Source: Kitasatospora phosalacinea
GTDB taxonomy: Bacteria; Actinomycetota; Actinomycetes; Streptomycetales; Streptomycetaceae
Length of the DNA: 64,000 nucleotides
Direction: 5' to 3'
NCBI RefSeq assembly: GCF_000717185.1
Contig: NZ_JNYE01000016.1
Coordinates: 1 to 64,000 of the forward strand
The notes beneath the pieces were generated by a model, which saw only the letters and a list, made by a program, of their open reading frames with translations, ran no database searches and had not been told where the DNA came from. The position numbers and the translations under genes are program-made. Position 1 is the stretch's first letter; each line of letters begins with the position of its first letter. Positions 33,263 to 41,987 of the stretch are shown here, piece after piece.

Positions 33263-34375
33263 TCAGGCGGGGGCGACCAGCAGCGCGGTGTTGGCGCCGC
33301 CGAAAGCGGCGTTGATGCTGAGGGCCAGGCCGGGGGCGGCCGGGCGGGGGCGGTCGAGGACCAGGTCGAGCGGGCAGTTCGGGTCCGGGGTCTGCCAGCC
33401 CGCGTTGACGGGCAGCGATCCGGCGCGCAACGCGCCCACCGTGGCGGCGAGTTCGAGCAGCGCGGAGGCTTCCAGGGCGTGGCCGTGCACGGACTTGGTG
33501 GAGCTGACCGGCGGGGTGCCGGCGGGGAAGACGGTGTGCAGGGCGGCAGCCTCGGCGAGGTCGCCGAGCTTGGAGCCCGCGCCGTTGGCGTTGACGTAGC
33601 CGATCGCCTCCGGCGCGGCGCCCGCCCGGGCCAGCGCGCCGTGCACCGCCCGGGCCAGGCCGGTCCCGGCGGGGTGCGGGCGGCAGACGTGGAAGGCGTC
33701 CCCGGTCCTGGCCCACCCGGCGATCCGGGCCAGCGCCCGGCCGCCGCGCCGGTGCAGGGCGGCGGCGGACTCCAGGACCACGGCGACCGCCGCGTCGCCG
33801 AGCAGCATGCCCTGCCGTCCCAGGCTGAACGGGCGCACGGCGCCGTCCTGGGCCAGCGCCCGTCCGGCGTCGAACACCGCGAAGGTGTCCGGCTCGACCA
33901 GGTACCCGGCCGCGACCAGCACGCGTTCGCGGCGGCCGGTGGCGATCAGCGCGGCCGCGTCGGCGACCGCGGTGGACGCCGCGACGCACGCACCGGTGTA
34001 CACCCGGGGGTGCAGGCCGGTGCGGTCCGCGACCTCCGCGGCGACCGGTCCGGCCCGCCGGTCGCCGTGCAGGGCGAGCATCAACTCTTCTCTTCTGTCA
34101 GGGAGTTGCTGTTCGGTCGGGTCGGAGAGTGCGCCCGCCTCGGCGAGCACCGCGACCAGCTGGTCGGCCAGCCGGGGCGAGCCCGGCCCGGTGGCGGCCC
34201 GGTCGGCGCGGTACCCGGCGGTGCCGAAGCGCTCCACGGGGGTGAACGCGGGCCGCCCGGCGAGCACGCCGTCGGTGAGCGCCGCGAGCCCCGCGCCGAA
34301 CGCCGAGCGCACGCCGATGCCGCCGACCAGGACGGCGCGCCGCGGCGGACCGTTCCGGAGCGCGGTCGGTGTCAT
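33263..34375 (-). CDS. ketosynthase with Asn replacing the first catalytic His
   Basis: A 370-aa KAS I/II-fold protein. Cys130 is present (YTGACVAASTAV), as are Lys294 and His299 (SSTKSVHGHALEAS). The HGTGT motif reads VNANGAGSKLGD, so the first His is Asn264. The N-terminal third is shortened compared with FabF. The Cys suggests acyl transfer still occurs; loss of one decarboxylation His may turn it into an acyltransferase, a non-decarboxylating condensing enzyme or a partner subunit. The ATG overlaps the ACP stop (ATGA), implying tight coupling with ACP 34372-34752. Confidence 0.85.
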   Translation of the reverse strand: MTPTALRNGPPRRAVLVGGIGVRSAFGAGLAALTDGVLAGRPAFTPVERFGTAGYRADRAATGPGSPRLADQLVAVLAEAGALSDPTEQQLPDRREELMLALHGDRRAGPVAAEVADRTGLHPRVYTGACVAASTAVADAAALIATGRRERVLVAAGYLVEPDTFAVFDAGRALAQDGAVRPFSLGRQGMLLGDAAVAVVLESAAALHRRGGRALARIAGWARTGDAFHVCRPHPAGTGLARAVHGALARAGAAPEAIGYVNANGAGSKLGDLAEAAALHTVFPAGTPPVSSTKSVHGHALEASALLELAATVGALRAGSLPVNAGWQTPDPNCPLDLVLDRPRPAAPGLALSINAAFGGANTALLVAPA

Positions 34376-34752
34376 GGCGCGGCGGCCCCCGCGTCCGCGG
34401 CCCCCGCGACGACCGGGGCACCGGCCGGGGCACCGACCGAGGCACCGGCCGCAACAACCGGGGCACCGACCGGGGCACCGGCCGCAGCGACCGGCGCACC
34501 GGCCGGGCCACCGGCCGCGGCGATCTGGGCGCCGAGTGCGTCGACCGCGTCGTCCACCGTGCGGATGGCGTCCAGCCGTTCGTCGTCCAGGTCGAGCTGC
34601 ACGCCGTAGGCCTGCTCGGCCGCGGCGATCAGCCAGGTCAGCTCCAGCGAGCCCAGGTGCTCGTCGACCTGCTCGGGCGAGCGGTCGCCGTAGCGGGCGA
34701 GCATGGCCAGTGCCTCGGCCCGGCCGAAACGGGTTCCGGCATCGGTGCTCAT
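34372..34752 (-). CDS. acyl carrier protein with Ala/Gly/Pro tail
   Basis: A 126-aa protein. The four-helix ACP domain occupies the first 80 residues; the phosphopantetheine Ser is in HLGSLELTWLIAAAEQ (about residue 35), a Gly-Ser-Leu variant of the usual Asp-Ser-Leu. The last 45 residues are GAPVGAPVVAAG-type repeats that look like a flexible linker made by DNA slippage. The ATG overlaps the stop of the other ACP (TGATG), so the two carriers are made together. Confidence 0.85.
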   Translation of the reverse strand: MSTDAGTRFGRAEALAMLARYGDRSPEQVDEHLGSLELTWLIAAAEQAYGVQLDLDDERLDAIRTVDDAVDALGAQIAAAGGPAGAPVAAAGAPVGAPVVAAGASVGAPAGAPVVAGAADAGAAAP

Positions 34753-35018
34753 CAGGCGGTGCCCACCGAGGTCTTGGCGATCCGGGCGGCGACCTCGGCG
34801 CTGAACTCGTCGATGGTCATCAGTGCGGTGGACTCCATGTCGTCCAGCTCGAAGCGGATGCCGAACTCCTCCTCGACCTGCACCGCGAGGTCGGCCAGCG
34901 CCAGCGACTCCAGGTCGAGGCCGGCCGGGCCGAGGTCGGTCTCCGAAGTGACCTGCGAGACGTCGTAGTTCATCCCGGACAGGGTGGTGAGGACGAACGA
35001 GCGGATCTGTTCCTGCAT
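34752..35018 (-). CDS. acyl carrier protein
   Basis: An 88-aa ACP of standard length. The 4'-phosphopantetheine attachment Ser is in LGPAGLDLESLALADLAVQV (Asp-Leu-Glu-Ser-Leu region, about residue 37), followed by the acidic recognition helix VEEEFGIRFELDDM. It starts MQEQIRSFVL at 35018. The 131-base gap upstream to the ligase stop shows no other gene. Confidence 0.92.
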   Translation of the reverse strand: MQEQIRSFVLTTLSGMNYDVSQVTSETDLGPAGLDLESLALADLAVQVEEEFGIRFELDDMESTALMTIDEFSAEVAARIAKTSVGTA

Positions 35019-35149
35019 GGACGGATCTCCAGCGCAATCGGGAGGGGAAAGGGGGGGTGTTTCCGGGCAGGGGGCACCCACGGACGGGCGGACGGTGTCT
35101 GGAGCCGTCCACCGGGCCGGGCGCACCGCGCCGGAGGGGTGGGAGGTGG

Positions 35150-36556
35150 TCAGCGGGCGGCGTCGGCCTGTCGGCGCAGGGCGGCGGCGTCCCGCAGCAG
35201 CTTCCCGGTGGCGGTCCGGGGCAGCTGCGGCATCAGGTGCAGTCGGCGGGGGAGCTTGTAGCCCGCCAGTTCCTTGCCGAGCAGTTCGCGCAACTGCTCG
35301 GCGGGGCCGCCCCGTTCGGACGGCGAGGAGGTGACGCCCTCGGCGGTCGCGGCGTACGCCTCGATCGCGCCGTCGGCGAACAGCACCACGGCCTCGACCA
35401 CACCGGGGAGCCCGGTGAGGGCCTGTTCGACCTCGTTGAGGTCGACCTTGAGGCCGCCGATGGAGATCTGGGAGTCGCGCCGCCCGAGGACGGTGACCAG
35501 GCCGGTGGCGGCCTCGACCAGGGCGGCGTCGCGGGTGTGCAGCAGGCCGTCCGACCAGCGGGTCGGGTCGGTTCGGCCCAGGTACGGGGACTCCGGCCGG
35601 GCGATGTGCAACTCGCCGCCGTCCAACGACAGTTCCATGCCGTGGACGGGTTCGACCGCCGGGTGGTTGCGCCCGGACAGGTCGGTGGCGATCACGCCGG
35701 TCTCGGTCATCCCGTACATGGTGCCCAGCGGCACCCCGAAGCGTTCGCGGAACGCCGCGGGCAGCTGCGGGCGGACGAGTTCACCGGCCACGATCATCCG
35801 CCGCAGCTGCGGCAGCCGGGGCGGCGCCGCGGCCGCGGCCAGCAACTCGGCGTGGAAGGGCACCCCGATCACGGTGGTCGGGGCGGCGCCCTCGGCGACG
35901 GTGGCCAGGATGCCCGCGGGGGTCATCCGCTGCGGCACCACCAGCTCCACGCCCGCGTGCAGGGCGTGCAGCAGTCCGCCGACCAGGCCGAGCACGTGCA
36001 CCGTCGAGGACAGCAGGACGGTGCGCTCGCCGCGGGCCGGGAACTCCGGCAGCCGTGCGTAGCAGTCGAGTTCGCGCAACAGGTCGGCGGCCGTCCGGGC
36101 GATCACCTTGGACGGGCCGGTCGACCCCGAACTGAGCTGCACCAGGGCGTGCCCGGTGGCGGCCGCGGTGCCTCCCGGCAGCGACCGGAACCGCGGCCGC
36201 CCGTCGGCGAGTTCGACCAGCACCCGGGGGTGCAGCCGTTCCACCGCGCGGTCCACCTCGACGCTGGTCAGCCGGTGGTCCAGCAGGACCGCCTGCGCGC
36301 CGGAGCGCCACGCGGCCAGCAGGACCGCGACGAACTCCGGCGACGGCGGCATCCGCAGCGCCACCGTCCCGTGCTCGCCGAGCCCGGCGGCGGCCAACTG
36401 CCGCTGCCGTTCGGCCACCAGGGCCCGCAAGGTGCCCCTGGCCACCGGAGCGCCGAAGCGCAGGCACGGTTCGCCGTCCGGTCCGGCGAGTAACTGCTCG
36501 TCCACCCAGTCCGCGGCAACCGTGCCGCCGCGCACCGGGGTTGGGGTAAGCGTCAA
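35150..36556 (-). CDS. AMP-dependent ligase, first gene of the minus-strand operon
   Basis: A 468-aa ANL-superfamily adenylating enzyme. The P-loop is VQLSSGSTGPSKVIARTA; GTMYGMTETGVIATD, LLHTRDAALVEAATGLVTVL and LPRTATGKLLRDAA (A10 Lys) are intact. It is shorter than typical acyl-CoA synthetases, closer to free-standing adenylation domains or acyl-ACP ligases. The TTG at 36556 is taken as start because GGAG lies 5 bases upstream; the open frame continues to 36655 without a ribosome site. The substrate cannot be read from sequence alone: aryl, amino or acyl acids are all possible. Confidence 0.85.
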   Translation of the reverse strand: MTLTPTPVRGGTVAADWVDEQLLAGPDGEPCLRFGAPVARGTLRALVAERQRQLAAAGLGEHGTVALRMPPSPEFVAVLLAAWRSGAQAVLLDHRLTSVEVDRAVERLHPRVLVELADGRPRFRSLPGGTAAATGHALVQLSSGSTGPSKVIARTAADLLRELDCYARLPEFPARGERTVLLSSTVHVLGLVGGLLHALHAGVELVVPQRMTPAGILATVAEGAAPTTVIGVPFHAELLAAAAAPPRLPQLRRMIVAGELVRPQLPAAFRERFGVPLGTMYGMTETGVIATDLSGRNHPAVEPVHGMELSLDGGELHIARPESPYLGRTDPTRWSDGLLHTRDAALVEAATGLVTVLGRRDSQISIGGLKVDLNEVEQALTGLPGVVEAVVLFADGAIEAYAATAEGVTSSPSERGGPAEQLRELLGKELAGYKLPRRLHLMPQLPRTATGKLLRDAAALRRQADAAR

Positions 36557-36582
36557 CGCAACTCCACGCGCTCGTGTGGGAA

Positions 36583-36640
36583 GCAAAGGTCGGAAGTTGT
36601 GATGCTTCAGTGTGGATCCCCCGTCGGTGCCGACCTTTGC
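36583..36640. promoter_or_regulatory. divergent biosynthetic promoter region with an 11-bp inverted repeat
   Basis: GCAAAGGTCGG (36583-36593) and CCGACCTTTGC (36630-36640) are perfect inverted copies 36 bases apart in the 188-base gap between the two main cluster operons. They could be two half-sites of one regulator or a long-loop hairpin in the minus-strand leader. No regulator gene is in the cluster. Confidence 0.6.
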
Positions 36641-36744
36641 ACGGGAGCGCATCAAGGGTCAAGGTCTATACCAGTGGGCGGTCGCCCCCTACGCTGTCCC
36701 TCGTTTTCGCACGAGTTGACGGATCATCAGGAGGTTCGGACGCG

Positions 36745-37839
36745 ATGGTTCCGCTCACCCTGGCGGAGCACGGCGCGCTGGCCCAGGCCCGACTGCCCGC
36801 CGTGATCTGGGACTTCTTCGAGGGCGCGGCCGGAAGCGAGTGGACCGCCCGCGCCAATGCCGACGCCTGGCGCCGCCACCTGCTGCGCCCGCGCGTCCTG
36901 GTCGACGTCTCGGCCCCCGACTGCAGCACCGAGCTGTTCGGCGCCCGGCTGGCCGCCCCGTACGGCGTCGCCCCGATGGCCTACCACGGGCTGGCCCACC
37001 CCGACGCCGAGTGCGCCACCGCCCGGGCCGCCGCCGCGGCCGGGGCGCTGCTGGTGGTCAGCATCTTCGCGGGCCGCACCCTGGAGGAGATCGCCGCGGC
37101 CGCGCCCGGCGGGACGCGCTGGCTCCAGCTCTACTGGCTGCGCGACCGGGAGGCGCTGGCCGCCCTGGTCGCCCGCGCCGAGGCGGCCGACTACCGGGCG
37201 CTGGTGCTCACCGTCGACGCGCCCAAGGTCGGCCGCCGCCTGCGCGACCTGCGCAACGCCTTCGCGCTGCCGCCCGGCACGACCGCCGCCAACCTGGCCG
37301 CCCGGCTCACCAGCGGCGCCGCGCGCGCCGAACCGGGCCGCTCCGGCATCGAGGAGCACTCCCGGCAGCAGTTCGACCCCACGGTCACCTGGGCCGACCT
37401 GGCCTGGCTGCGCCGCCGCACCACGCTGCCGCTGCTGCTCAAGGGCGTGCTCACCGCCGAGGACGCGAAACTCGCCGTCGACCACGGCGCGGACGGCCTG
37501 GTGGTCTCCAACCACGGCGGCCGCCAGCTCGACGGCACCCCGCCCGCACCGGACGCGCTCGCCGAGGTGGTGGACGCCGTCCCGGCCGACCACCCCGTGC
37601 TGGTCGACGGCGGCCTGCGACACGGCGCCGACCTCGCCAGGGCCGTCGCCCTCGGCGCCCGCGCCGCGCTGGTCGGTCGGCCCGTGCTGTGGGGGCTGGC
37701 GCACGGCGGCGCGGACGGCGCCCGGGCCGTGCTCGACCTGCTGCGCGAGGAACTGCTCGACACCCTGGTGCTGGCCGGCCGACCCGCCCTCGCGGACCTC
37801 GACCGCGGCGCGCTCGCGTCCCGCTCTCCTTATATATAG
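36745..37839 (+). CDS. hmo: FMN-dependent alpha-hydroxy-acid oxidase, probable 4-hydroxymandelate oxidase
   Basis: A 364-aa (beta/alpha)8 flavoenzyme of the glycolate oxidase/mandelate dehydrogenase family. Motifs: YGVAPMAYHGLAHPDAE, LQLYWLRDREAL, LLLKGVLTAEDAKLAVDHGA, and the active-site signature SNHGGRQLDGTP with the catalytic His and Arg. It should oxidise 4-hydroxymandelate to 4-hydroxyphenylglyoxylate. AGGAGG stands 10 bases before the ATG. With HmaS and HpgT it completes the known route from tyrosine catabolites to 4-hydroxyphenylglycine. Confidence 0.88.
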   Translation: MVPLTLAEHGALAQARLPAVIWDFFEGAAGSEWTARANADAWRRHLLRPRVLVDVSAPDCSTELFGARLAAPYGVAPMAYHGLAHPDAECATARAAAAAGALLVVSIFAGRTLEEIAAAAPGGTRWLQLYWLRDREALAALVARAEAADYRALVLTVDAPKVGRRLRDLRNAFALPPGTTAANLAARLTSGAARAEPGRSGIEEHSRQQFDPTVTWADLAWLRRRTTLPLLLKGVLTAEDAKLAVDHGADGLVVSNHGGRQLDGTPPAPDALAEVVDAVPADHPVLVDGGLRHGADLARAVALGARAALVGRPVLWGLAHGGADGARAVLDLLREELLDTLVLAGRPALADLDRGALASRSPYI

Positions 37840-37891
37840 GGGACGTGACGGAGTACCGACAAAGACAGTGGAAGAGAACGGAAGAAACCCC

Positions 37892-38827
37892 GTGACGCAC
37901 ACCGCACCCGACGCCGCCCCGGACGTGAAACTTTCGCCGGTTCTCGAGCCGGTTCCCGAGCCGCTCCCCGCCCTTGCCCAGCCGTTCGCGGAGCCGCCCG
38001 CGGAGCCGCCCGCGGAGCCGCCCGCGGAGCCGTTCGCGGACTGGGACTGGGAGGACCCCGAGGGCCTGGAAGCCCGCACCGACGCGTTCACCGACGACCT
38101 CGCCCGGTGCACCACGATCGAACTCGTCCGCCCCGAAGTACCGCGTACGCACCAGGAGTTCCAGGAACTCGGCGTCACCGGCATCGAGTTCGCCGCGTTC
38201 CGCACCCGCCACCCGCAGGGCCTCGGCACCGACCTGGTCGGCCTGCACACCGCCACCGAGGCCACCCGCCCCGGGCCGGTCTACCGGATCGACGGCAGCA
38301 GCCTCTACACCAGCCTGGACATCACCGAACCGCTCCCGTTCGCCGACCACAGCGTCGACTGGGTGTACGCCGAGCACCTGATCGAGCACGTCCCGCTCGC
38401 CACCGCCGTGCACTGGCTCGCCGAAGTGCGCCGGGTGCTGCGCCCCGGCGGGCTGCTCCGCCTCACCACCCCCGACCTGGCCGTGTACGTCACGGGCTAC
38501 CTCGACGACCGCGAGCAGTTCTTCCGCCGCCACCGCCGCCGCCTGCGCACCATGCGGGTCGGCCCGCCGATGCCCGAGCGCCGGGCCTTCATGCTGAACC
38601 AGATCTTCTACCACTTCGGCCACCGGTGGATCTACGACGAGGCCGAGCTGCGGCACGTCCTGGACCGCGCCGGGTACGGTGGATTCGCCGTCACCCGACG
38701 GGAGTTCCAGACCGGCGCCCGACCGGACGTCGCCGCCCTCGACACCGCCTTCCGCAAGGACGAGTCGATCTACCTGGAGGCCGTCGCCCCCGACGCGGGG
38801 CCCACCGCCCCCGGAGGACCGCACTGA
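37892..38827 (+). CDS. class I SAM-dependent methyltransferase
   Basis: A 311-aa methyltransferase of the Methyltransf_11 type. Visible motifs are SLDITEPLPFADHSVDWVYA and EVRRVLRPGGLLRLTTPDL; the classical Gly-rich motif I is not obvious, as in some members of this family. The first 50 residues hold a Pro-Glu-Pro tract (AEPPAEPPAEPPAEP). The GTG start lies 52 bases after hmo. Likely methylates an O or N of the product; the acceptor is unknown. Its stop overlaps the next ATG (TGATG). Confidence 0.82.
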   Translation: MTHTAPDAAPDVKLSPVLEPVPEPLPALAQPFAEPPAEPPAEPPAEPFADWDWEDPEGLEARTDAFTDDLARCTTIELVRPEVPRTHQEFQELGVTGIEFAAFRTRHPQGLGTDLVGLHTATEATRPGPVYRIDGSSLYTSLDITEPLPFADHSVDWVYAEHLIEHVPLATAVHWLAEVRRVLRPGGLLRLTTPDLAVYVTGYLDDREQFFRRHRRRLRTMRVGPPMPERRAFMLNQIFYHFGHRWIYDEAELRHVLDRAGYGGFAVTRREFQTGARPDVAALDTAFRKDESIYLEAVAPDAGPTAPGGPH

Positions 38828-39807
38828 TGCCACTGCACCCCCAAGCCGAGGCGATGCGCGCCCGCCGCGCCGCCGCCGGCACCCCGCCGCTGTACACCCG
38901 CACCCTCGCCGAGGCCCGCGCCGCCGACCTCGCCGACCTGCGGGCCGCCACCGGCAGCGGCGAAGAAGTCCACCACGTCGGGGAGTTCACCTTCGACGGC
39001 CCCGGTGGCCCGCTCACCCTGCGCCACTACCGGCCGAAACCCCGCCCCGCGGACGCCCCGCCCGGCCCCGCCCTGCTCTACCTGTACGGCGGCGGCTGGG
39101 CACTCGGCTCGCTGGAGACCGGCGACCCGGTCTGCCGCGCCCTGGCCAACGCCACCGGCGCCGACGTCCTCGCCGTCGGCTACCGGCACGCCCCCGAGCA
39201 CCGCTTCCCCGCCGCCGTCCACGACTGCTGGGCCGCCCTCGACCGGATCGCCCGCCACGCCGCCGAGTTGGGCATCGACCCCGACCGGATCGCGGTCGGC
39301 GGCGACAGCGCCGGCGGCAACCTGGCCGCCGCCCTCACCCTCCTCGCCCGCGAACGCGGCGGCCCCGCGATCCTGCACCAGCTGCTGGTCTACCCCAACA
39401 CCGACCACCGCCTCCCCCCGCCCGGGACGGACGACGACCCGGCGCTGTTCAACCGGCACTCGGTGGCCTGGTACTGGGACCACTACCTCGCCGACCCCGC
39501 CGACGCCGCGAACCCGCTCGCCTCCCCGCTGCGCGCCCCCACGCTGGCCGGACTGCCGCCCGCCACCGTCATCACCGCCGAGTACGACCCGCTGCGCGAC
39601 GAGGGCGAGGAGTACGCCGAGGCCCTGCGCGCCGCGGGCGTCCCCGTCGAACTGCGCCGCTACGACGGCATGCCGCACGGCTTCTTCGCGATGCCCGGCG
39701 TCCTGGACGACGGCCGAGCCGCCCAACTCTTCGCCGCCCAACGCCTGGTGGCCGCCTACCAGACCGCCTGCCAGGCCGCCTGCCAGGCCGCGGAGGCAGC
39801 CCGGTGA
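38827..39807 (+). CDS. alpha/beta hydrolase, hormone-sensitive-lipase family
   Basis: A 326-aa esterase. The oxyanion motif is LYLYGGGWALGS (HGGG variant with Tyr for His), the nucleophile is GGDSAGGNLAAAL, the acid lies in ITAEYDPLRDEG and the His in GMPHGFF. It could release the product from a carrier, deacylate an intermediate or provide resistance. Coupled to both neighbours (TGATG before, GTGA after). The C-terminus has a small QAACQAACQAA repeat. Confidence 0.87.
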   Translation: MPLHPQAEAMRARRAAAGTPPLYTRTLAEARAADLADLRAATGSGEEVHHVGEFTFDGPGGPLTLRHYRPKPRPADAPPGPALLYLYGGGWALGSLETGDPVCRALANATGADVLAVGYRHAPEHRFPAAVHDCWAALDRIARHAAELGIDPDRIAVGGDSAGGNLAAALTLLARERGGPAILHQLLVYPNTDHRLPPPGTDDDPALFNRHSVAWYWDHYLADPADAANPLASPLRAPTLAGLPPATVITAEYDPLRDEGEEYAEALRAAGVPVELRRYDGMPHGFFAMPGVLDDGRAAQLFAAQRLVAAYQTACQAACQAAEAAR

Positions 39808-41108
39808 GCCGCGTCCTGCACCTCGCCGACCTGCACGGCTCGCTGTCCGACCCGCTGCTGGACGCGATGACCTTCCTCAACGAGGTCACCGGCCGCTACC
39901 CCGACGCGATCTCCTTCGCCCCCGGCCGCCCGTACGAGGAGTTCTTCGACCCCGCCGACATCCCCGGCCACCTGGAGACCTACCTGCGCCACCTGCGCGA
40001 GGAACGGAACCTGACGGACAGTCAAGTCCGCCAGGAGGTGTTCCAGTACGGACGCACCAAGGGCCTGATCGCCCCGCTGATCGCCCGCGCGCTGGCCGCC
40101 GACGAAGGCATCGACGCCGACCCCGAGGCGCTGGTGGTCACCGTCGGCGCCCAGGAGGGCATGCTGCTGGTACTGCGCGCCCTGTGCGCCGGGCCGGACG
40201 ACGTGCTGCTGGTCTCCGCGCCCTGCTACGTCGGCGTCACCGGCGCCGCCCGGCTGCTCGACCTGACCGTCCACCCCGTACCGGAGGCCGGGCGCGACGG
40301 CGGCCTCGACCCCGAGGCGCTCGCCGCCGCCGTCCGCGCCCTGCGCGCCGCCGGGAAGCGCCCCCGCGCCTGCTACGTCGTCCCCGACTTCGCCAACCCC
40401 AGCGGCGCCAGCATGGACGAACCGGCCCGCCGCCGCCTGCTGGAGGTCGCCGAGGAGAGCGGCGTCCTGCTGATCGAGGACAACCCGTACGGCTTCTTCG
40501 GCCGCACCCCCGACGCCCGCCCCACCCTCAGGGCCCTGGACGGGGACCGCGGCAACGTGGTCTACCTCGGCTCCTTCGCCAAGACCTGCTTCCCCGGCGC
40601 CCGGGTCGGCTACGTCCTCGCCGACCAGCGGGTGGCCGCACCCGACGGCCGGGAAGGCCTGCTCGCCGACGAACTCGCCAAGCTCAAGAGCATGACCACC
40701 GTCAACACCTCGGCGCTCAGCCAGGCCGTCATCGGCGGCATGCTGCTCGACGGCGGCCTGCGCCTGCGGGACGCCAACGAGCCCGCCCGGCGCTTCTACG
40801 CCCGCAACATGGACACCCTGCTGGCACAGCTCCGGACCGCCTTCCAGGGCGTCCCCGGCGTCTCCTGGAACCACCCCGACGGCGGCTTCTTCGCCGTCGT
40901 CACCGTGCCGTTCCGGGCCGACGCGCACGCCCTCGACACCTGCGCCCGCAAGCACGGCGTGCTGTGGACGCCGATGGACGGCTTCCACCCCGGAGGCGGC
41001 GGCGAACACCAACTCCGGCTCTCCTGCTCCTACCTGACACCCGAGCAAATCACCGAAGGCGTGAGCAGGCTGGCCGCGTTCGTCACCGAGCAGCTCCCGG
41101 CGGGCTGA
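39804..41108 (+). CDS. hpgT: PLP aminotransferase, probable 4-hydroxyphenylglycine transaminase
   Basis: A 434-aa fold-type I aminotransferase. DAISFAPGRPYEEFFDPADI near the N-terminus is typical of the HpgT group. The PLP-binding Asp/Tyr region is VVPDFANPSGASM, and the Schiff-base Lys lies in YLGSFAKTCFPGARVGYVL. It would aminate 4-hydroxyphenylglyoxylate to L-4-hydroxyphenylglycine, with tyrosine or another amino acid as donor. The presence of hmaS and hmo supports this reading. A strong hairpin terminator follows directly. Confidence 0.87.
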   Translation: MSRVLHLADLHGSLSDPLLDAMTFLNEVTGRYPDAISFAPGRPYEEFFDPADIPGHLETYLRHLREERNLTDSQVRQEVFQYGRTKGLIAPLIARALAADEGIDADPEALVVTVGAQEGMLLVLRALCAGPDDVLLVSAPCYVGVTGAARLLDLTVHPVPEAGRDGGLDPEALAAAVRALRAAGKRPRACYVVPDFANPSGASMDEPARRRLLEVAEESGVLLIEDNPYGFFGRTPDARPTLRALDGDRGNVVYLGSFAKTCFPGARVGYVLADQRVAAPDGREGLLADELAKLKSMTTVNTSALSQAVIGGMLLDGGLRLRDANEPARRFYARNMDTLLAQLRTAFQGVPGVSWNHPDGGFFAVVTVPFRADAHALDTCARKHGVLWTPMDGFHPGGGGEHQLRLSCSYLTPEQITEGVSRLAAFVTEQLPAG

Positions 41109-41121
41109 CCCGGACAGCACC

Positions 41122-41158
41122 GAGCGGGGCCCGGCACTCCAGCCGCCGGGCCCCGCTC
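41122..41158. terminator. bidirectional hairpin between hpgT and the ABC genes
   Basis: Perfect 14-base arms (GAGCGGGGCCCGGC at 41122-41135, complement at 41145-41158) around a 9-base loop, between convergent genes. Confidence 0.85.
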
Positions 41159-41180
41159 CGCCGCGCCCGCCGTCAGCGGG

Positions 41181-41945
41181 TCAGCGGATCCGCTGGGCGA
41201 ACAGCCGGGCCGACCAGGCCACCGCGACGGCCGCCAGCAGGGCGGTCAGCAGCAGGCCCCGCCACACCTCGGGCGCGTCCACGTGCCCGGAGAACAGGGC
41301 GCGCATGCCCTCCACCGCCCAGTAGCACGGGTTCCAGGACGCGGCGGTACGCAGCCAGACCGGGGCCAGCGCGATCGGCAGCAGGGTGCCGGAGAGCAGC
41401 GCCAGCGGCTGCGCGATGGTGTTGACCACCGGGCCCAGCGCCGCGTCGGTCGGCACCAGCAGGGCCAGGCCGTAGGAGACCGAGGACGCCATCAGGGCCA
41501 TCAGCGCCAGCAGCGCCATCGCCAGCAGCAGGTCGGCCAGGCCCACGGTCAGGCCGAACGGGATCGCCAGCACGGCGATCAGCACCGACTGGATCAGCAG
41601 CGCCGTGGTCTCCCGCAGCGCCCGGCCCAACAGCAGGGCCACCCGGCTGACCGGAGTCACCCGGGAACGCTCGATCACGCCCGCGTGCAGCTCGCCGAGC
41701 AGGGTGAAACCGGTGAACAGGCCGCCCATCAGGGCCAGCGCGGACAGCAGCCCGGGCACGTAGATCCGGTAGGCGTCGGCGGTGCTGTGCGCGCCGGACG
41801 CAGCCAGCGCGGAGGTCAGCAGCGGGGCGAACAGCAGCAGGTAGCACAGGGGTTGGAGCAGCCCGACGGCGATCCACACGGGGGAGCGGGCCATCAGGAG
41901 CAGTTGGCGCTGGTAGACCAGCCAGGTGTCGCGGGCGAGCTTCAC
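41181..41945 (-). CDS. ABC-2 type transporter permease
   Basis: A 254-aa inner-membrane protein with about six hydrophobic segments (for example WIAVGLLQPLCYLLLFAPLL and LMALMASSVSYGLALLVP), of the DrrB type. The loop LGELHAGVIERSRVTPVSR is characteristic of drug-exporting ABC-2 permeases. With the ATPase upstream (42 bases away) it forms a likely exporter for the cluster's product or an intermediate. Confidence 0.92.
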   Translation of the reverse strand: MKLARDTWLVYQRQLLLMARSPVWIAVGLLQPLCYLLLFAPLLTSALAASGAHSTADAYRIYVPGLLSALALMGGLFTGFTLLGELHAGVIERSRVTPVSRVALLLGRALRETTALLIQSVLIAVLAIPFGLTVGLADLLLAMALLALMALMASSVSYGLALLVPTDAALGPVVNTIAQPLALLSGTLLPIALAPVWLRTAASWNPCYWAVEGMRALFSGHVDAPEVWRGLLLTALLAAVAVAWSARLFAQRIR

Positions 41946-41987
41946 GGGGACCTCGGGGGCGTCGGTACCGGAAAAGAGGAAGGGGGG

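Noticed and set aside
36857..38827. A 656-codon frame fused to the methyltransferase
   Set aside because: It runs through hmo in the wrong frame; the methyltransferase starts at GTG 37892 after a ribosome-binding site.
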